Assembly: GCF_030145145.1 (NCBI RefSeq)
Contig: NZ_JAQYWD010000005.1
Location: 62,001 to 126,000, forward strand
DNA: 64,000 nt
Origin: Desulfobacula sp.
GTDB taxonomy: Bacteria > Desulfobacterota > Desulfobacteria > Desulfobacterales > Desulfobacteraceae
Direction of reading: 5' to 3'
Positions 26,077 to 34,865 of this stretch are shown here, in pieces (positions within the stretch are counted from its first letter, which is position 1; every line of letters begins with the position of its first letter). The notes beneath the pieces are model-generated. The model did no database searches and was not told where the DNA came from. It saw only the letters and a list, made by a program, of their open reading frames with translations. The translations under genes were made by a program, and so were the position numbers.

Positions 26077-26763
26077 TCAGTCGGTTAAATGATTCAGGGC
26101 ACCGTTTTCCAGTCGATAACACAGGGCGGGACCCGGCAGCCTGTTCAGGATTGATTCGTGGGTGGCAACGATCACAACCGCATTCCTGCCGGTGCAGTGA
26201 TACAGCAGTTCCATCATTTGCCGGCTATTTTCAGCATCCATGTGGGCGGTGGGTTCATCCGCGAAAATAAAGTGCGGTTGAGTAACAAGGGCCCGGGCAA
26301 TGGCCGTTTTCTGCCGTTCTCCGCCTGAAAGTGAGTTGGCTAAACGGCCGGCATGGTGGAAAAGGGCCACTTGTTTCAGTGCCGCTATACTTTGACTGCG
26401 GCAGTGGGACACGGTATGACCTAACGGGATCAACGGCAGCATGATATTCTCGAGCACCGTTAACTCATGCAGGAGATGACAATGTTGAAAGATGATGCCT
26501 GCCTGTCGCCGCCATTGGTCTCTGTGTGCACCGGACCACCGGGAAACCGCTTGATCGTTTACGACCACCTCCCCTGATGTTGGCCGGGTAAGTCCTGCCA
26601 TTGTATGGAGCAAGGTACTCTTGCCGGCACCGATGGGGCCGGTGATAATGTTCATTTTTCCGGCGGGAAAGGTGACATTGATGTTATCCAGAACACTGCG
26701 GGTTCTGCTGTTTTCCCCGGAAAAGGCAACGCTTAGATTTCGACAGGTGATTTTGGAATTCAT
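26077..26763 (-). CDS. ABC transporter ATP-binding protein (LolD/MacB-like)
   Basis: A 228-residue ABC ATPase with Walker A GPIGAGKST near residue 42, signature NSLSGGERQKTAIARAL near 145 and Walker B FIFADEPTAHMDAEN near 168, with the H-loop in VIVATHE. Size and signature place it with the LolD/FtsE/MacB group, which works with FtsX-type permeases. It overlaps the permease gene by 4 bases. The nearby NosL gene suggests a mechanotransmission role in copper loading or lipoprotein handling rather than small-solute import. Confidence 0.9.
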   Translation of the reverse strand: MNSKITCRNLSVAFSGENSRTRSVLDNINVTFPAGKMNIITGPIGAGKSTLLHTMAGLTRPTSGEVVVNDQAVSRWSGAHRDQWRRQAGIIFQHCHLLHELTVLENIMLPLIPLGHTVSHCRSQSIAALKQVALFHHAGRLANSLSGGERQKTAIARALVTQPHFIFADEPTAHMDAENSRQMMELLYHCTGRNAVVIVATHESILNRLPGPALCYRLENGALNHLTD

Positions 26764-27908
26764 CGACGGCCAGCTCCTTCGATCAACTCATGAACATCGG
26801 CTGTTGCCGCCTTTAATGCCGGTAAAAGTGCGGATGCCATTACCGGTGCCACCATAACACCCGCTACTTCCAACAGGACAGTGACGGCACCTTTCGTTTC
26901 CAGGTAGAGCCGGGGTGGAAGGGTGTCCCAGCCAAGAAAAAAACCGGCTAACCCATCGGCACCCGGCCCATAAACCAGAAAAAAGCACAGGCAGGAGCCC
27001 AGGGCGACCGATGGCAGACAAACGAACAGGTCTCGATACAGGTGGAGCCGGATAATATCACCGGTTGTCCAGCCCATTGCTTTCATAATACCCAGGTCTG
27101 ATTGCCGTCCCATTGATTTCCGGGTGTTCACCGCAACCAGCAGGCACATTGCCAGCACCGCAGGGATCATGGTTATGGCACCCAGGGCTCTGCCGCGATT
27201 AAAACCGCCGGCATAAATTCCGGCACTTTGCCGTCGGGTGACACACCGTACCGGCCAGGGAAAGGCCGCTGTCAAATCTGATAAAATCGCGTCCTGTTCA
27301 TCTTCGTGAAAAACGTCTATGGCCAGATCACTGGCATACCCCTGGGGAAGGCCAATCAGCTGTTGGGCATCCAGGGGGTTCAACAGGACCAGGTCGTGGG
27401 TGAACATACTTGTTTGTTCCGGCAGACGGTGGATGACCTGATAGGTTTGGCGAATCGCGCCTTCCAATGGCAGGGTGCCGGCGGGGTCATGGGAGGCTAT
27501 GCCCCATCCAACGATGGCCTGTCCCTTGGCCGGCAGCCGGGTCAGCGGGTCAGCAAGAATTTCAGGCAGCCCCTCCTGCTGTACCCCCATGACGGTCAAT
27601 GGCCCGTCCGGGCCATTGACCATTCCCCAGATTCTGGGTCTGACAGAAACAACCCCGATAACGCTGGTTGCGGCCTGGACGGATTCCCGGATAGGTAACG
27701 GACGCCAGCCTGTGGGATCAACCTGTCGCAGGATAATGGAAGGTGTTGCTTTTAAGACGACAGTGAGCGTGTCATACACCGCCCTTGGAAACAGCAGCAG
27801 GGTCCCGACGGTGGCAATGGCGAAGGTTAAGGTGACTGCAAGGAGAAGCGATTCAAAAGGCCGCCGCAAAATATCCCTGAAAGCCCATATCTGAAGGGTA
27901 TTAAACAT
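26760..27908 (-). CDS. FtsX/MacB-like ABC permease
   Basis: A 382-residue permease with the FtsX topology: one N-terminal helix (about 18-40), a large periplasmic domain (about 45-245), then three C-terminal helices, with the DLGIMKAMGWTTGDI coupling motif between the first two. The periplasmic part has no Cys-rich site. It pairs with the overlapping ATPase gene. Its ATG overlaps the stop of the upstream small gene (TAATG), so the three are translationally coupled. Confidence 0.85.
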   Translation of the reverse strand: MFNTLQIWAFRDILRRPFESLLLAVTLTFAIATVGTLLLFPRAVYDTLTVVLKATPSIILRQVDPTGWRPLPIRESVQAATSVIGVVSVRPRIWGMVNGPDGPLTVMGVQQEGLPEILADPLTRLPAKGQAIVGWGIASHDPAGTLPLEGAIRQTYQVIHRLPEQTSMFTHDLVLLNPLDAQQLIGLPQGYASDLAIDVFHEDEQDAILSDLTAAFPWPVRCVTRRQSAGIYAGGFNRGRALGAITMIPAVLAMCLLVAVNTRKSMGRQSDLGIMKAMGWTTGDIIRLHLYRDLFVCLPSVALGSCLCFFLVYGPGADGLAGFFLGWDTLPPRLYLETKGAVTVLLEVAGVMVAPVMASALLPALKAATADVHELIEGAGRR

Positions 27909-28240
27909 TAATCGTTTGATCGGATGTCTCCTGTTTCAGGTTTAAGGCTGCTGATCACCAGGTCTTCCGGGGAGAAGTGGATCAATGGCAGGTGCGGACT
28001 GTGACGCAGGTCAATGGCCGGTTTGACAGTATCGGCATTGCGTAACGCACGTCCGGAAGGAATAATTGTCGGTGTGGTGAGCGCCAGGGTTTGGATGGCT
28101 CTTTGTGTTATCTGCCGAGCATCACGACACGTATCCAGGCTGAGCAGTGTGATAACAACACATGCCAGAACAGTTACCAGGGTTATTGCCCAAAGGCCAT
28201 ATCCGGCCTTGTCTAATCGGTCATAAGTTACCTGCATCAT
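27908..28240 (-). CDS. small single-helix envelope protein in the NosL-ABC operon
   Basis: A 110-residue protein with one membrane helix (about 16-36) and a periplasmic tail ending in SSLKPETGDIRSND. I do not recognise a family. It contains LSLDTCRDARQITQRAIQTLAL just outside the membrane. Coupling to the permease gene (shared base at 27908) and its position 40 bases after the NosL gene suggest it is part of the transporter complex. Confidence 0.6.
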   Translation of the reverse strand: MMQVTYDRLDKAGYGLWAITLVTVLACVVITLLSLDTCRDARQITQRAIQTLALTTPTIIPSGRALRNADTVKPAIDLRHSPHLPLIHFSPEDLVISSLKPETGDIRSND

Positions 28241-28280
28241 TTGCTTATGATTTAAAGGGATTGTGACGTATCAATAACAC

Positions 28281-28835
28281 TTACTTCACCATTTTTCTGC
28301 CGGTCATTTCATACCATTTGACATCGGTCAGGTTCTTGAGCAAAAATTGGGTTTTTCCGCCGTGCCGTTTTTTAAACACTGTCAGGTAATTCTCATCATT
28401 AACCGGTACAAGCGCGGGTCCCATGGGGCCAATAACGTCCGAACCATACACAAAAATGATGTCACGGGCGTCGACTTGCCGGCCGGAAAAGTATTCTTTA
28501 ACCACGGGCAGGTGAAGCCTGTCCGCTGCAGTGCCCAGATAGATTTCAGGATGCATCCATGACCGAATCATACAACCGGTACTGCAAAAATAATAGGTGA
28601 CGGTATTTTTCAACTGAATGGCGCAGTTAAATTTTGGATACCGGATAACGGTCATTCCGCAAACCGGACAACGGTCCCCGGGGCTGACCTGCATTTGTTT
28701 GTGTTCATCCAGAGGAAGAATGCCGCTTTGCGGACGGCTGCCGTCTGATGCACAGGTCAATCCCGTTGGCAGCAAAAGAACCGCAAATGAGTATGCAATC
28801 ATATTGAGGGCGTTTCTTCTGGATATCGCTGACAT
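28281..28835 (-). CDS. nosL: NosL-like copper-binding protein
   Basis: A 184-residue exported protein with an SRRNALNM-type twin-arginine signal and a NosL domain. The metal-binding motif GDRCPVCGM lies near residue 53, YYFCSTGCMIRSW near 82, and the C-terminal VIGPMGPALVPV-type strand is typical. NosL proteins bind Cu(I) and support maturation of nitrous oxide reductase, but no nosZ is present in this window. A strong AAGGAGG precedes the ATG. As first gene of the ABC operon it may hand copper to, or receive it from, the FtsX complex. Confidence 0.85.
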   Translation of the reverse strand: MSAISRRNALNMIAYSFAVLLLPTGLTCASDGSRPQSGILPLDEHKQMQVSPGDRCPVCGMTVIRYPKFNCAIQLKNTVTYYFCSTGCMIRSWMHPEIYLGTAADRLHLPVVKEYFSGRQVDARDIIFVYGSDVIGPMGPALVPVNDENYLTVFKKRHGGKTQFLLKNLTDVKWYEMTGRKMVK

Positions 28836-28906
28836 ATCCCCTCCTTTTTTATTCGACTTCCGGTCATCTTGAATCGGTCAAACGCAATAGACCCCGGAAG
28901 CCCGAC

Positions 28907-28935
28907 TTGACGTAATATCAAACAGTCTGTAGTAT
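28907..28935 (+). promoter_or_regulatory. sigma70-type promoter for the SafE-like gene
   Basis: TTGACG (28907-28912), a 17-base spacer and TAGTAT (28930-28935) lie in the divergent region between the nosL and SafE-like genes, pointing to the latter. Confidence 0.5.
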
Positions 28936-28990
28936 ACCCACAAGTAATAGTCAACGCAATTTATTGAAGATTGATTCATGGAACCCGCTG

Positions 28991-29680
28991 ATGATGGAAG
29001 CATCCTCCCTATTGACCTTATTCTTGTTGGGATTTTCAGGTACGGGCCACTGCATCGGTATGTGTGGTCCCCTTGTGCTGGCGTTTCCCGGTAAATCCGG
29101 AAGAATCGATGCCCACCTGTGTTATCATGCCGGTCGAATACTGACCTACACGGGTATCGGTATCCTGATGGGGAGTCTGGGGCTGGTCCTGGCAAAAGTC
29201 GCATCCGTAACCGGGCTCAACTATCTGGTAACCCTGGCCCGCATACAATTGCTGTTCTCTTTGCTGGCGGGAATTTTTCTGCTCGTGTTTGGTTTTGGCC
29301 AGCTGGGGATCATCCGACAGCCGGAATTCCTCATCATATCTAACCCTGGGATAATTCCCGGCTATCGCTTTATTGTCCGATCCGCCTTTAAAAAATCGGA
29401 TCGAGGCTTGATGGTCATCACCGGTATGTTTATGGGGTTTATCCCCTGTGGTCTGTCTTTTGCCGCCTTTTCAAGGGCCATGGCCGCCAGTCGCCCATTG
29501 GAGGGCGGCTTGTTTCTGGTTGCATTTGGCCTGGGGACCTTGCCGGGGTTGCTGTTGCTGGGGACAGGGGCCTCCGTTATCGCCCGCAGATATCAGCAGC
29601 ACTTTGAACTTTTTTCTGGAATGCTCATGATTGGCATGGCCGCATCCCTTCTTGTAGAAGGGATTGCAGCTGTATTTTAG
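28991..29680 (+). CDS. DsbD_2/SafE-type heavy-metal transport membrane protein
   Basis: A protein of about 229 residues with six helices. The first helix carries the hallmark GFSGTGHCIGMCGPLVLAF, and a repeat of the pattern appears in MGFIPCGLSFAAFSRAM; both hold Cys residues suited to Cu(I) or thiol exchange. Such sulfite-exporter-like proteins are common next to cbb3 oxidase maturation genes and are implicated in copper supply. ATG at 28991 was chosen; the frame also opens at a TTG at 28964. It is divergent from the nosL operon and overlaps the end of the tandem-NosL gene by 4 bases. Confidence 0.8.
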   Translation: MMEASSLLTLFLLGFSGTGHCIGMCGPLVLAFPGKSGRIDAHLCYHAGRILTYTGIGILMGSLGLVLAKVASVTGLNYLVTLARIQLLFSLLAGIFLLVFGFGQLGIIRQPEFLIISNPGIIPGYRFIVRSAFKKSDRGLMVITGMFMGFIPCGLSFAAFSRAMAASRPLEGGLFLVAFGLGTLPGLLLLGTGASVIARRYQQHFELFSGMLMIGMAASLLVEGIAAVF

Positions 29681-30645
29681 TCCCTAGGGGGTTCTGACGG
29701 TTTGCCCTGATATCGCCACTTCGGTACAATTTTTTCGATGGCGACAGCCTTGTAATCCACCGCATTGCCACCGTTTTCAGCAGCAAATTGAACAGCGTCC
29801 TTCATTGAATTGAATGGAAACGCTTCATAGCCCATGGGACCGAATACCTTTGAAGAGCCAATAACATAAAACGCGGCAGGTCCACTGATCCACATACCGG
29901 AATTTTGATCCACGACCCAGATTAAAAAGGGGATCACCGGCGTATCAATATATAGGGACTGCTTTCCCATAAACGCAAACAAACACTGGGTTGAGCAGAA
30001 GTGAATTGCTTTCCCTTTTTGGGTTTGTATCTGACACTTACCATAGGGATAGCGGGCCGGAAACATATTGCAGACCGGGCATTCGTCTGTTTTTGCCGGT
30101 TCAACGATTTTTCCCTTTTTAAGCCGGCGGGACGTTATCATCTTGTTCTCTTTTACCAGGCTCAGTTTGGCTGTCTCCAGGGCTTTGGGAAAATCAATGA
30201 GGTCACCACCGCAGTGCTCAGCAAATTCAATCGCCTTAACCCGCTCATCAAATACAATTTTGGAAATTGGACTCATGGTCCCGGCAGCAGCTGACCCTAA
30301 AACGATGACGGCCTTGTCAGCCGGTATCATCCGTTCCGGCGAATGATAGACAGTGAGCAGAATATTTGTCGGGGATTGACCTGTTTTCATAATCCAGTCG
30401 GCCAGACAATGGAAGGAGCAGACCTGCCCGACCCCCTGGCAGGGGTCAAACCTAATCCAGGTTCGTGCCCACATGGGCCGGACCATACCGCAAACCGGAC
30501 ATTGTCCATGGTATTGTTTTTGTGGCGGCATGAATGGGTGCTCAATTTTGCAATCCATTGCATTCACACTGCCGGGAAATAGAGACAAGGAGATGGGGGT
30601 TAAGGTGATGGTTTTTAAAAAACGGCGGCGGTTGAGTGGTGTCAT
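29677..30645 (-). CDS. tandem NosL-domain protein
   Basis: A 322-residue exported protein: a twin-arginine signal (NRRRFLKTITL), then two NosL-type modules in tandem. The first has QCPVCGM near residue 48 and CSFHCLADW; the second has ECPVCNM near 189 and FCSTQCLFAFM. Each is followed by the conserved FGPMGYEAFPF-type or TMSPISK strand. Single-domain NosL binds one Cu(I); two domains could relay copper or hold two ions. It is convergent with the SafE-like gene (4-base overlap). Its role in copper supply to the oxidase is inferred. Confidence 0.82.
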   Translation of the reverse strand: MTPLNRRRFLKTITLTPISLSLFPGSVNAMDCKIEHPFMPPQKQYHGQCPVCGMVRPMWARTWIRFDPCQGVGQVCSFHCLADWIMKTGQSPTNILLTVYHSPERMIPADKAVIVLGSAAAGTMSPISKIVFDERVKAIEFAEHCGGDLIDFPKALETAKLSLVKENKMITSRRLKKGKIVEPAKTDECPVCNMFPARYPYGKCQIQTQKGKAIHFCSTQCLFAFMGKQSLYIDTPVIPFLIWVVDQNSGMWISGPAAFYVIGSSKVFGPMGYEAFPFNSMKDAVQFAAENGGNAVDYKAVAIEKIVPKWRYQGKPSEPPRD

Positions 30646-30878
30646 TTTCTATCCTTTCAAGCAATTGTATATTCTGTCATGTTTTACTAGATTACGCTTT
30701 GAAAATCGGGTTGTACATAAAAAATGATGGCATAAATGAAAAAACAGCCGCGGTTTTAAGGATTCCACCCGCCTGCCAATTCAGGAAAACCTTTTGGGAA
30801 GTGTCTGTTGACAGGCTGTTTACCCGTTTGCTTTTGATGTGATATCAGGGTAGTATTAATGTCGAAAGCGTCACCCCT

Positions 30879-31331
30879 TTATTGGATCGTCTCGGTTATT
30901 TCTTTGATTCTGTCCGAGATATCCCTGACAGTTGTTTTCCGGTTGTCTATCCACCATTTGGCGTCTGTTTGTTTCTGCCACTCGAGTAAAAACAGGCTAA
31001 ATGCCAGGTCTGATGTTTCCTTTTCCTTTTCCTCGCTAAATCTAAGGCTGTCTTTGAGGAAGTCCACTTTGTGAATCAGTTCTGCTCTGATTTTTTCTGC
31101 CCAGGAAATTCTTTTCGGCGTGCCTTCCAGGGCTGTAAAACCGATTTCAGCATGGGATTTTGTCAGTTTTTCTGTCTGTTGTTTGAAATATGCTCGTTTA
31201 CATGAATCACAATACCAGTCTTTTTTATCCACGAGAAATAGATTCTTTTCATGGCTTTCAAAAAGTTGAACAATAAATTTTTTAAAGCAGGTATGACACC
31301 TGACATCATAATTGTAATTTTCTTCAGTCAC
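30879..31331 (-). CDS. hypothetical zinc-ribbon protein
   Basis: A 150-residue cytosolic protein. The first 50 residues hold two CxxC pairs (CHTC and CDSC) spaced about 29 apart, a probable zinc ribbon. The rest is charged and helical, with WAEKIRAELIHKVDFLKD and EWQKQTDAKWWID. I do not recognise the family. It stands alone, with gaps of more than 150 bases on both sides. The region 30646-30878 upstream of it holds no convincing gene. Confidence 0.65.
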   Translation of the reverse strand: MTEENYNYDVRCHTCFKKFIVQLFESHEKNLFLVDKKDWYCDSCKRAYFKQQTEKLTKSHAEIGFTALEGTPKRISWAEKIRAELIHKVDFLKDSLRFSEEKEKETSDLAFSLFLLEWQKQTDAKWWIDNRKTTVRDISDRIKEITETIQ

Positions 31332-31507
31332 GCTATATATGGGCTTTGAATTCAGCCCCCTCCCTTTATACCGCCGTTATCTGTTGATATCCAACCCGAT
31401 TTCAAAAATTGATTGTTTATCTTTTGATGAACCCCCTTTTCTTATGAATCCGGGGCGTGGCATTCATACCATACCCGGCCTGGATAATCAAAAGATTGCA
31501 AAAATTA

Positions 31508-32491
31508 TCATTCAAATAACCCCAACAGATTTTTCATCCCTTCTTTTTCAAGGGTTTCTTTTGGAATGAATCTTAATGATGCCGAGTTGATACAATATCG
31601 TAACCCTGTGGGGCCAGGTCCATCGTTAAATACATGACCCAGGTGAGCATCCGATTCTTTACTTCGAACTTCAATCCGTTTCATAAACAGACGATTGTCT
31701 TCTATTTCCCGAATAGCGTCCTTGCGTATGGGCTTTGTAAAGCTTGGCCATCCGGTGCCTGAGTCAAATTTGTCCCGGGACGAAAACAAGGGGTCGTTGG
31801 ACAGGATATCCACGTATATCCCGTCTTGTTTATTATCCCAGTAGGCATTGTCAAACGGTGGTTCTGTCCCGTTTTTCCGGGTGACTTGATACTGCAGCGG
31901 TGTTAGCTTTTCTTCGGGTATTTCCTCCGGCGGCAGATCTGAATCAAATATCGGGCCTTTGGCCTTCCAGTTTTTTTCAATAAACGTATCCCGCCCGGTG
32001 CCGGCCCGATACAAGTTGTATTGCAGGGTATTTTTTTTATGGTAATCCTGATGATACAATTCTGCCTCATGGAAGGTTTTAAATTCAAGGAGTTTCGTTA
32101 CCACAGCGGTGCTAAAAATCTTTGAATGATTTATCTGGTCTATGATTTTTTGGGCAGCTTTTTTTTGGGTGTCTGTATGATAAAAAACAGCAGACCGGTA
32201 CTGGCTTCCCCTGTCAACAAATGATCCTTCAGCATCGGTGGGATCGATCTGTTGGAAAAAAAATTTAAGCAGTTCCGGGTAAGAGATGATCTTTGGATCA
32301 AAGGTTACCTGGACAGCCTCATAATGCCCTGTTCTCCCTGATGTGACCTGTCCATAGGTGGGGTGATCCACCTGTCCCCCGGTATATCCGGAAATGACGT
32401 CTAAAACACCATTAAGCCTTTCCAAGGCTGCCTCTATGCACCAGAAACAACCGCCGGCAAGGGTTGCCATGTCAACTTTTTTATTATCCAT
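31508..32491 (-). CDS. msrAB: peptide methionine sulfoxide reductase MsrA-MsrB fusion
   Basis: A fusion of about 327 residues. MsrA comes first, with the catalytic GGCFWC near residue 12 and [18 protein letters not shown]. MsrB follows, with [22 protein letters not shown] and the catalytic Cys in [11 protein letters not shown] near residue 305. The two halves reduce the S and R forms of methionine sulfoxide. ATG at 32491 was chosen because AAAGGAG lies eight bases upstream; the longer frame to 32575 is unsupported. No signal peptide, so cytosolic. It fits an oxygen-exposed lifestyle alongside the oxidase. Confidence 0.92.
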   Translation of the reverse strand: MDNKKVDMATLAGGCFWCIEAALERLNGVLDVISGYTGGQVDHPTYGQVTSGRTGHYEAVQVTFDPKIISYPELLKFFFQQIDPTDAEGSFVDRGSQYRSAVFYHTDTQKKAAQKIIDQINHSKIFSTAVVTKLLEFKTFHEAELYHQDYHKKNTLQYNLYRAGTGRDTFIEKNWKAKGPIFDSDLPPEEIPEEKLTPLQYQVTRKNGTEPPFDNAYWDNKQDGIYVDILSNDPLFSSRDKFDSGTGWPSFTKPIRKDAIREIEDNRLFMKRIEVRSKESDAHLGHVFNDGPGPTGLRYCINSASLRFIPKETLEKEGMKNLLGLFE

Positions 32492-32701
32492 ATTATGTCT
32501 CCTTTGGGATCGCTGTAATCCCTGATTGGATATACCCCAACGTTCCCATCTCCGCCGTTGGAACATTGATTTCATCCACCATTTCCATGGTGTTCCTGCA
32601 AGTCTTCGGGAAAAATGGGTGATGGCCTGAAATCCAATTGTTCATTATCTTTTAATGAGATTCTATGCATTTTTTATGCCATCGAAAAGGCATGCAACAG
32701 G

Positions 32702-33724
32702 CTAAAGATTTTTTTCAGCGGCTATGATGGCCAAAAGTCCCTTATAAAGATTCTGGATGATCCCGAACTCTGAAATCCCGAGTCTTTGCCGGTTGCTGAT
32801 ATCAAATATGGCATTTTCAACCCTTGTTTTCTCTCCCCGGGTTCCCCGGATTTGGAGATTCCAGCGCCTGGCCAGCACCTGGAGCAGATTTTTTTTTGAT
32901 GCCAGTCGTTCAAGTCGGATATGGACCCCGGCCCTCATGGCAGTACCGATGTTTGTGGGGCAGGATGTCAGGTATCCATAGGTTTTATCCCATGCAAAAT
33001 CAAGGCGGCTGTTTAATGCGGGGAGGGCACGGCAAAGTCGATTGTAGACAGTTGAAATGTCCGATGTTTTTTCCAGGCTGATAATTCTCAAGTGATCTTC
33101 TTCATTGACCCAGGCCAACAGCTGGTTGTTATCAGAATGAAATACGCCCCTGCATTTGGGGAAATCCGCATTCATGCCGGCAGCTTCCTGGAACCGGTCC
33201 CCTTTTTCAAACGTTAATCCCTCTTTTTTGAGTCGTTGAAACGCTGTATCATCCATCTGTTCAAAAGAGACATATTTTCCCTTAAGATCATCTTTCAGAC
33301 CCCTTAAAGCCACCAGGATATTTTGTTCAAGTTCTTTTCGTTGGGACAAGGTCATGTGACAAGGAAAGCTGAATCCCTTAAGATTCCTGGCAACCCTTAT
33401 CCGGGTTGACCGGATATAGGACCCTTCCGGATCAATCAGGGGAAGGGCAATTGGGGTGATATCTGATGTGTGTGGGCAGGTTTTTGAAAATCCATGGTAT
33501 TCAGAAATGATGGGATCCAAAAGGGGAGACAGGGTATGATAAGATTGGGCATCCCCGGCATAAATACCAATGGAACTGTCTGGATTTTTTATCCCTGAGC
33601 GGATCGCTTTTGCCAGGGTAAAACCGGAATCGGTTTTCCGATGTTCAAGCCTGGTGAGAATTTTTCGGGACAGATGCTTTTTTACAAGAGAATTAGAGCC
33701 TTCAGGAAGGGCAAGCGCAGTCAA
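32702..33724 (-). CDS. phosphagen (ATP:guanidino) kinase, arginine-kinase-like
   Basis: A 340-residue protein matching full-length animal-type phosphagen kinases rather than bacterial McsB. It has the small N-terminal helical domain (1-95), the DPEGSYIRSTRIRVARN nucleotide-binding segment (98-114), catalytic WVNEEDH (E209), the reactive Cys255 in LTSCPTNIGT, and RGTRGEKT with E298. All key residues for phosphorylating a guanidino compound are present; arginine is the likely substrate. Such enzymes are rare and scattered in bacteria. The start is TTG at 33724, seven bases after the stop of a small Cys-rich gene, suggesting translational coupling. Confidence 0.88.
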   Translation of the reverse strand: MTALALPEGSNSLVKKHLSRKILTRLEHRKTDSGFTLAKAIRSGIKNPDSSIGIYAGDAQSYHTLSPLLDPIISEYHGFSKTCPHTSDITPIALPLIDPEGSYIRSTRIRVARNLKGFSFPCHMTLSQRKELEQNILVALRGLKDDLKGKYVSFEQMDDTAFQRLKKEGLTFEKGDRFQEAAGMNADFPKCRGVFHSDNNQLLAWVNEEDHLRIISLEKTSDISTVYNRLCRALPALNSRLDFAWDKTYGYLTSCPTNIGTAMRAGVHIRLERLASKKNLLQVLARRWNLQIRGTRGEKTRVENAIFDISNRQRLGISEFGIIQNLYKGLLAIIAAEKNL

Positions 33725-33730
33725 CTGCGG

Positions 33731-33916
33731 TTAGCTTTCATAGGTGGAAGACTGGGAGGAGATTCCCCTTGCAAGCAGTGTCTGGATTTCTTCCAGGATA
33801 GGGCAGTCTGCATGACATTTTGGCAGGGCTGTATTGTTTTCACAAGTGGTGCACGGGCTTTTGGTCAAGTACCCAATTTCAAAATCAAATACATCTCTGT
33901 TAACGGTGTTTTTCAT
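33731..33916 (-). CDS. small Cys-rich protein coupled to the phosphagen kinase
   Basis: A 61-residue protein with a C-x2-C...C-x3-C arrangement (SPCTTCENN, PKCHADC) followed by a helix PILEEIQTLLARG. This looks like a small metal-binding or redox module and not a random frame. The stop lies seven bases before the kinase start codon. No clear ribosome binding site precedes its ATG, so confidence is moderate and the function is unknown. Confidence 0.55.
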   Translation of the reverse strand: MKNTVNRDVFDFEIGYLTKSPCTTCENNTALPKCHADCPILEEIQTLLARGISSQSSTYES

Positions 33917-34105
33917 AAGGTGTTTTTTTTAAAAATGGTTAAATCAAACATCATTCATATCAATTATCCGGAGAATCGTCAATATCTGCATTCATGCCGG
34001 ATAGAAGAATCGTCTTTTGCCTTGTCAGATGATGAAACAAGTGCTAAGTCAAAAAGATTATTGAATGAACAAAAGACACAGTGCGCAGGAAAGGGTTGGA
34101 TCGTT

Positions 34106-34723
34106 TTGGCAGAGTCAAGATTTGCAGAGCTGAAAGAAAAAGAAAAGGAAGCAAGAAAACAGATTGTGGTTGAATCTGCATTGGCTCTTTTTGCAAAAAA
34201 ACCGTTTTATGAAGTGGGCATGCGGGAAGTGGCAGATGAAGCAGGGATTTCACCTGCCACCATCTATCGGTATTTCCCCAGCCAGGAAGAATTGTTTCAT
34301 GAGGCGTTTCTCCAGGAAATTGCTTCTGCCAGCACAGCATTTAAATCAATGATGATAAAAGACAAGCCGGCAAGTATTGAAGAGTTCGGCATCACCTTTG
34401 TTGACCATTTGATTGAAAATGAGTCAACCTTTCAGATGATGACATATCTGATGTTGAAAAATGATCTGGCAAATCCTGTTATGGGTAAGTTTGATTCGGT
34501 TACCAAGATCTTTTTTGATCTGTTTGAACAGCTCCTGGTCAGACACGGTGTAAAAAAGGAGAATGCAAGATTATATGCCCACTCGTTTATTGCATCCCTT
34601 GCGGGTATTTTAATGACATTTCGAAATTATCCGTTAAAGAATAAAAAAGCCATTAAAGATCACATTATTAAAATAATCAAAATCACGTCATCACTTTACT
34701 CTCAGCAGCTGATAAACAAATAG
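34106..34723 (+). CDS. TetR family transcriptional regulator
   Basis: A regulator of about 205 residues. The N-terminal helix-turn-helix is clear: ARKQIVVESALALFAKK, then MREVADEAGISPATIYRYFPSQEELF. The C-terminal all-helical ligand domain has no recognisable specificity. The frame extends upstream to 33641 but overlaps the small Cys-rich gene. TTG at 34106, ten bases after AGGAAAGGG, gives the normal TetR size and is preferred. It is divergent from the kinase pair, which it may control. Confidence 0.8.
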   Translation: MAESRFAELKEKEKEARKQIVVESALALFAKKPFYEVGMREVADEAGISPATIYRYFPSQEELFHEAFLQEIASASTAFKSMMIKDKPASIEEFGITFVDHLIENESTFQMMTYLMLKNDLANPVMGKFDSVTKIFFDLFEQLLVRHGVKKENARLYAHSFIASLAGILMTFRNYPLKNKKAIKDHIIKIIKITSSLYSQQLINK

Positions 34724-34757
34724 GTAATTTATACATATTCTGCAGTTATTTCAATCC

Positions 34758-34785
34758 TTGACACTTTTTTAACCAACATTATAAT
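34758..34785 (+). promoter_or_regulatory. consensus sigma70 promoter of the moxR-bat operon
   Basis: TTGACA (34758-34763) and TATAAT (34780-34785) match both hexamers exactly with a 16-base spacer. They lie about 80 bases upstream of the moxR start, so strong constitutive transcription is expected. Confidence 0.75.
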
Positions 34786-34865
34786 AGTAAAAAATTGGCC
34801 TGCTGAAAACAGGCATTGGTATGGTTTGGGATGGATAAATTTAAATGATACGGGCATAAAGGATT

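Noticed and set aside
25032-30645. Nitrous oxide reductase operon
   Set aside because: NosL proteins and an ABC pair are present, but no nosZ, nosD or nosR is in the window, and the permease is FtsX-type, not NosY.
33641-34105. Long N-terminal extension of the TetR frame
   Set aside because: It overlaps the kinase start and the Cys-rich small gene, and would give a 360-residue TetR protein without a recognisable extra domain.
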